Assembly: GCF_036669915.1 (NCBI RefSeq)
Contig: NC_089317.1
Location: 6,195,411 to 6,259,410, forward strand
Reading direction: 5' to 3'
Length of the DNA stretch: 64,000 nucleotides
Source: Pocillopora verrucosa
Lineage: Eukaryota > Cnidaria > Anthozoa > Scleractinia > Pocilloporidae
In this document: piece after piece, positions 58,690-64,000 of the stretch
How the letters are laid out: each line of letters opens with the position of its first letter
How positions within the stretch are numbered: position 1 is the stretch's first letter
Notes under the pieces: model-generated
What the model was told of the DNA's origin: nothing
What the model saw: only the letters and a program-made list of their open reading frames with translations
Database searches by the model: none
Made by a program: the position numbers and the translations under genes

Positions 58690-61600
58690 TTTTTAAAGTG
58701 CACGTCCAAAAGCAAAGTCTTCTTTTGTTGTTCAATGCAGACGATCCGAGTGTTATAACGAGGGGAAATGAGCATATAGTGTGTGGTAGTTTTATCCACT
58801 ACAATTTCATCTAATAGTTTGAACATCACGTAAATTATAAGATTCGATGCGAAGAGCCGAAAATGGATCTCGTGACGTCGGTGACACCTTGCTGTGAGAA
58901 AACAAAAGACAACTTTAATTACGATAGGAATAGCCGCAGATGGCGTGCTTGGGATTAAATGAAAGCTCGTTTTCGATTGGCTGAGGTAGCAGACAGCTTC
59001 TTGTAAACACTCTAATTTGCAGTGAAACAGGAAGTTACAAGGGAAAATCCTGATTCTGCTCATGATATTGAAAACAGAACACTGACTAATTTCTTCTGTT
59101 TTCAGTCCTTTTCCACTTAATCGAGTTTGTTCGTGTACAGACGTAGCCGTCGGATATGCCTAAAGCCAATAACGAAACAAATATTCATGTGATAAGCATA
59201 TGATAAGTAAGATATTCAAAAGAGCGATCCAATACGACAGTTTGCTAAGGAAAGATGACACGTATTTGTCTTCGCTTCGCAAACTGCAAATAAATGTTAA
59301 CATATAAAAAATTCTTTAAGGTTAATCTTTTCAACTCAGACAACAAAAACAAGGAAGCTGGAAATCACCCATCACTTTGTAAGAGCCCAATTGTTTAAAG
59401 TCTTCCGCTATTTCAAGTCCAGGGCATGTTCAGTTGAGGTGGCATAAACAGAAAAAAATAGAAAGAGAAAGGGCGAGAGAAGGAAGAAAGAAAAAACTGG
59501 ACTGGAGGGTCACCAGTCTGTAAGTTACCTCTTTCTATAATCATCATGGCTCAGTTGTATAAAGATTGCATGACGCTATCTAACGAATAAATTGCTATGC
59601 GACGGATGAGTGATAGCAAAACGTATAGCATTATCCACCATATAAAGTTTTATCCAGTGGATCGTCTTATTTAACCTTCGAACAACCGTGGCCAAAGTTT
59701 TTGGAATTTATTTTTCACGACAAGTAATATCATCGGTACAGACCGCTAACTTTAAACTTAACAACAGGGTGAATAACATTTCCGCATCGTTAATTTATTC
59801 AATAAAAACATCTTAGTGGTTTCAAGATGAGATGAAACGCGGCACTTTAATGAGTGCATGTACTTTGGTCTAAAAATATTTTTGGTTTTTTCATTTCCTG
59901 AGTATAAAGTAATAGCTTTTCTTACAAAGAAGCTATCTTTTAGCATCAAGGGGTCGTAAGTCCCGTTATGATTTCTTGAGATGAAGAATTAGATTGAATC
60001 GCGCTGGGATTTTCCAATGTTCCTAAACGTGATTAATTTTTCAATTCCTCTATAAGATGATTCTTGGATCAATTATTCTTCCGAAAAATTAAATAAGCAG
60101 TGGAAAAAACAGCGGATATTTACAACAATAACTACTTAAACTTTTAAGTTTTTCTTGCCGGTCTTCACCTTATTAATGACTGTCAACAAATTAAACGAAA
60201 ATCATTCAGTTCTTTGCTAAAGACAAAATAGTGTTTTTTTCCAACATAGTAGGAAAGATTGTGACACAAACATGAGAAATTTTAAAGGGAGGGAAAAAAA
60301 GTCCTCTAGCAGCAAGGATTTTTTTTAATTTGTTGTGAAGAGTAAATTTTTATCCACAATTAATTCTTGTTTTTAATTTTAATGTTAATTTTATCCAAAT
60401 GTTATCTTTGTTTTGTGTCATGAGTCAATTTGATTGTGTCTGTGAATCTAACATATGATTAATTTATAGCTTTCCCATCGCATTCGTTGTCTTTGTAAGA
60501 GATCTGCTTCATTCTGGGTGAAAATGGCAACAATAGTCTTTTTTCATTTCTAAGTTGTTTCGTCTATTCCAAAAACCAACGTCCATTACAACTTCTATAA
60601 TTTCATAATGACCAAACTCCACTGGGATCTTGTTTTCATCCATCTATAATAGTAAATTGATGTTTATATAGGAAGCTTGATTCGTCGCCCCCGCTGAGTG
60701 GTAGCTGCGGTACTCGTGCTAAGACAAATTGTCTCTTTTTTATGAGTGAAAGTAATTGCGAATAAATTCAAAAAAATAGCTCAAAGTTACCATCTTTCAT
60801 CTTTTGCAAATGTTTAGCGTGGTGGAAAAAGACGTCAGTTGCTGAAAAATTCGGTCATCAAGAAAAGTACATAGAAAGACATTTTAATGAAATCATGGTG
60901 CACAATAGTTTATTGCCTTAATTGAAAACTTTGTAAGCCCGGGGGGTGCGTGCCCTCGTATAGGCTACAAGATGTATCTGATACCAAAGAATTTAGTGTT
61001 TGAACCGTTTTGGTCTGACTGCTAAGAAAGAGAATGTAAACAGTTTATGATCCCTTGCTGCTAACGATATGAAATCGATTAAGGTTTGCTGTACACCTCA
61101 GAATTGGAATGTTCTTTGTTTTTTGCTTCGTTCTCTGTTTGTTTTTTCTTTAAATTAACAACTAATCAAGCCACCTGAAATATCGATCAACTTCATGGAT
61201 AGAAACTTGAATCAAGTCTACAATAAGTTAAGCCTATAATTGCCTCAGTTTGATCTGAAAAATTCTTCTCGCAAGCCAAATCAGTGATCCTGACCATTCA
61301 GCGTTTTTCCCTCGGAGGGATAGGGCTGGCTGGCTGGCAGAACGACTCAGACATTTTCCTTTTTCCTGAGCAAAATCATACATTTGAGGCTTAAAGAATC
61401 GTCTGGCTTTGAGAGATTCCCAGATAATTTTTGCGACTGATAAGTCACATTTCCAATTGAATCGTTCAGCTGCCAAGCTTTGAATGCGGGCTACAAACCT
61501 AAAGAACTCACTGAAAAAGTGAACTAATATATCCGTATAAAAAAAGACAACAACAACAATCACACGTTTTTAAATAATCAACTATGACAAAAGGTCGCTT

Positions 61601-64000
61601 TCTATTCTTATCTTTTAGAAATCATACCTTGTACTGAAGCTCATGATATTGAACAAAAGACATGTGTAACGACGGACACATCTGTGAGGTCAACTCTAAA
61701 TGGATATGTCTGATGAATAGATGGAAGAATGGTTAGTGTTCTTAAATCTTTAAAATACCTGTATCTCCGTCTTCAAGGGAAACGATTTTAAGACTAGAAT
61801 TGCACGGTGACAATAATATGCTTTTGAGGCTATTTTAACGTAAAAATAGTGCCTAGTCATATGCCCACGAATAGGTCTTCGACAGAGGATACAAGAACAA
61901 AAGATTATTTATTCAAGATGACTGACCATTTGACTTCCCTATAAAGCTCTTAAACATTACGAATTCCGGAAGGTGGGAGGACATGTCTGATATACAGCGA
62001 CTGAGAATGATTGAATAAGAAACAAAACACTTGTAGGTATTGGCTCTGGCGCTATTGCTTGTCTCCTTTCTCAAGGAATTTAATGGAATTTTGAAGTGCT
62101 TTTACGATGAAATTTGCAGCTGTCCGATTCAAGCTTTTTGTAATCAATTTGAAGAAAATTGCTACTTACTGTTTTCAAATAACTTTTTTCTTTCATTTCC
62201 TTTAAGTCCATAAATGACACAAATTAGCAACCTATTTCGTAATAGTAAAATCTTGGTACGGTCTGCCTATGGATTTTACATTCATTTCACATGAAAGTTT
62301 TAAGTGCAGGTCAAATTTTTCGTGTCAATTGAGGCGGTTTTAAGAGCATTTATAACAAAGTTCGGATCTGACGCGCGTTCTCATTGGCTTAAAAAACCTA
62401 TTTTATCAAAGTAAAAAGCTCGGAGCCAAAGCTGTTACGCCATCTGTCAATTTGTACAATAATATTAGACCATTTCCTGGACTTCTCTTTAACATTTTTT
62501 TGTTAAATGATCCAAAACGACTCTTGGCTTCAATTAATACAGAGTAACCTTTAAGTAACAGCACAAACTACAAGGAGATAGAAAGTGAAATTTCGGTACA
62601 AGCAAACTAGCATATTTGTTAAGGACTTATACAAATCATGCAGTCAGAGCAACTGCAATCAAGCTGTGGTCCATCGCGGCTAGCTCATCAGGGTGATCTC
62701 TGTTTATCGCAACGAAGCAAGAAATTTGATCGTTTTCCCTTGGAGTGAATTACCAAGAGCTTGTTTCAACATTTTTTCCGATGCGTTGAGTGGAAGGCCT
62801 CATTAGTCAGAAGCTTTTACGGACGCTGTTACCTCGAGCAAACATAACGAGCCACAATTCACTGAATATTTCATTTCAAAATTGTGTATTTAGACTTAAA
62901 AGCTAAAAGCAAAATTTTTGAGTTTGACTCAAGAAGTAGGGGGGAAACGAGACGTGCTTCTTTCTGCTCTGGCCGCTCTCTGCGTGCTTTACAACAAAAC
63001 ATAACACGGTCAAGGCTTCTTTATTTGTTAAATAAAAAGAAAAAAGTTGATTTTACGTGCTTTTCAACTATTTCTTTAAGCTGACATGGAAAAAAGCCTC
63101 GACCCACGCACGCTCTATGGCCTTAAGAGCCTCATCAGTGATACGTGAGTTAACGGAACAACTCCTTTAACTCCGAAGAGTGATTAGCAACTAATTTAAT
63201 CAAGAGATTATGAACCAGTTTACAATCTCTTTATTTCTCCCAACAGTATTACCTCTGAATCAAACATTAAGTTCTTGAGAGCAAAGGATATGAACGCAAA
63301 CGCAAGAAGCTCTTGACTGTAAGACAAATTCCTTTGGTAAGTTCCATAGGAAATGTGTAAAGAACAGTATGGAGAAGTTACATGCTGTTAAAACCAGACC
63401 TTCTTGGGAGCGCCTAGGAGACGAGACAATACCAACCAAGAGTACATTAACATTACTGTCTACTTATCTTCTCGCAAAGTTAATTGCACTTTTCATTTAA
63501 TTTCAAAGCAATGGCCAATCGAATGTTAAAAATATTCCGAAATTGCGTTGGCTCATTTTCCTTCGTAATGTGATTGGTCAAAAAAAACTCGCACCACTCT
63601 CTAGTCCAATCAGACGCAGAACTAAAATTAATCACCGCCCGCGTTTTCCAGCGCTTCAGGTCGTTGGGTTATCTTTATTTGGATTTATGTTTGGCTCTTA
63701 TATAGAGATATTATATAATTTTTTTTTCTAATCGGCTGTTTTTTTTGGCCTTAGTTTTGGTTTTGCGACATCCAATCGAAAAGAGCTTAAGCCTTGTCAT
63801 AAAATACTGAGAGGCTAAATTCACGGTTATCAGAGGGCTTTTTTCGTCTGTTTAACCATTCATTCGTTTATTTAAATATTTATTTATTCATTTGTTATTC
63901 TGTTCATTTTTCACTCAGACCGCCAGGGGGCAAAAAAAATAGAGAACTCGATTAAAAGTCACAATTTATCGTCCAAGGCGCCGAGGCTTCCTGTCTTGCA
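58690..64000. other. Repeat-rich region with no recognised gene
   Basis: More than 5 kb upstream of the GPCR without a recognisable coding exon on either strand. It contains the MITE-like copy at 59540-59695, a CATTGGCT word at 62380-62387 and a cluster of CCAAT-type words at about 63505-63610. Open frames such as 61234-61563 (minus) and 63543-63731 (plus) have no domain signature. Confidence 0.5.
59540..59695. mobile_element. MITE-like element, copy 3
   Basis: Contains CGGATGAGTGATAGCAAAAC, GTATAGCATTATCCACCATA and TAAAGTTTTATCCAGTGGAT, and ends in CCTTCGAACAACCG. This is the reverse complement of the order in copy 2, so the two copies lie in opposite orientation. Confidence 0.72.

Noticed and set aside
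58686..59063. 125-aa minus-strand frame overlapping the GPCR start
   Set aside because: No domain, different frame, and it runs through the probable 5' UTR.
61234..61563. 109-aa minus-strand frame as a gene
   Set aside because: No recognisable domain, splice context or composition bias; consistent with random open sequence.

Overview
The window is animal (metazoan) nuclear DNA, most likely from an anthozoan cnidarian and probably a reef-building coral. Evidence: AT-rich sequence; intron-rich genes with GT-AG junctions, many of them in phase 1; secreted and membrane proteins built from CUB, ZP, EGF, PAN, D8C, Calx-beta, Ig and FN3 modules; a tRNA-derived SINE; and short inverted-repeat elements. 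No viral or bacterial genes and no intact transposase or reverse transcriptase were recognised. The species assignment is an inference from gene and repeat style. All exon models were assembled by hand from splice signals, reading frame and domain homology.

Layout. About 2.5-11.5 kb, plus strand: a receptor tyrosine kinase gene with Ig-like and FN3-like extracellular parts, a membrane helix and a split kinase domain. The N-lobe exons are open, but the C-lobe exons carry several frameshifts, so it is a pseudogene or a kinase-truncated receptor. About 14.3-41.2 kb, minus strand: three tandem ZP-domain type I membrane protein genes sharing one exon plan (884, 660 and 378 aa). The first two carry two CUB domains each, the 884-aa one adds a Ser/Thr-rich exon, and the third has only the ZP part. 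About 42.4-44.05 kb, minus: a small secreted Calx-beta protein gene. About 48.8-50.5 kb, plus: an intronless short-chain dehydrogenase-like gene with its own TATA box. About 52.0-54.04 kb, minus: a secreted PAN / fibrinogen-like / EGF / EGF / D8C protein gene. About 57.7-58.7 kb, minus: an intronless class A GPCR, melatonin-receptor-like. The remainder (1-2.4, 11.5-14.3, 44-48.8, 54-57.6 and 58.7-64 kb) is repeat-rich non-coding DNA.

Function. Five of the genes are predicted to enter the secretory pathway. ZP, CUB, D8C, EGF and Calx-beta modules are typical of polymerising or adhesive extracellular matrix. The 30-kb minus-strand block reads as a small extracellular-matrix neighbourhood built largely by tandem duplication and exon gain or loss. 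The most unusual observations are the ZP cluster with stepwise architecture, the decayed kinase lobe next to intact receptor parts, degenerate copies of a D8C coding end repeated in its own 3' flank, and three short hammerhead-ribozyme-like cores at 55-56.6 kb.
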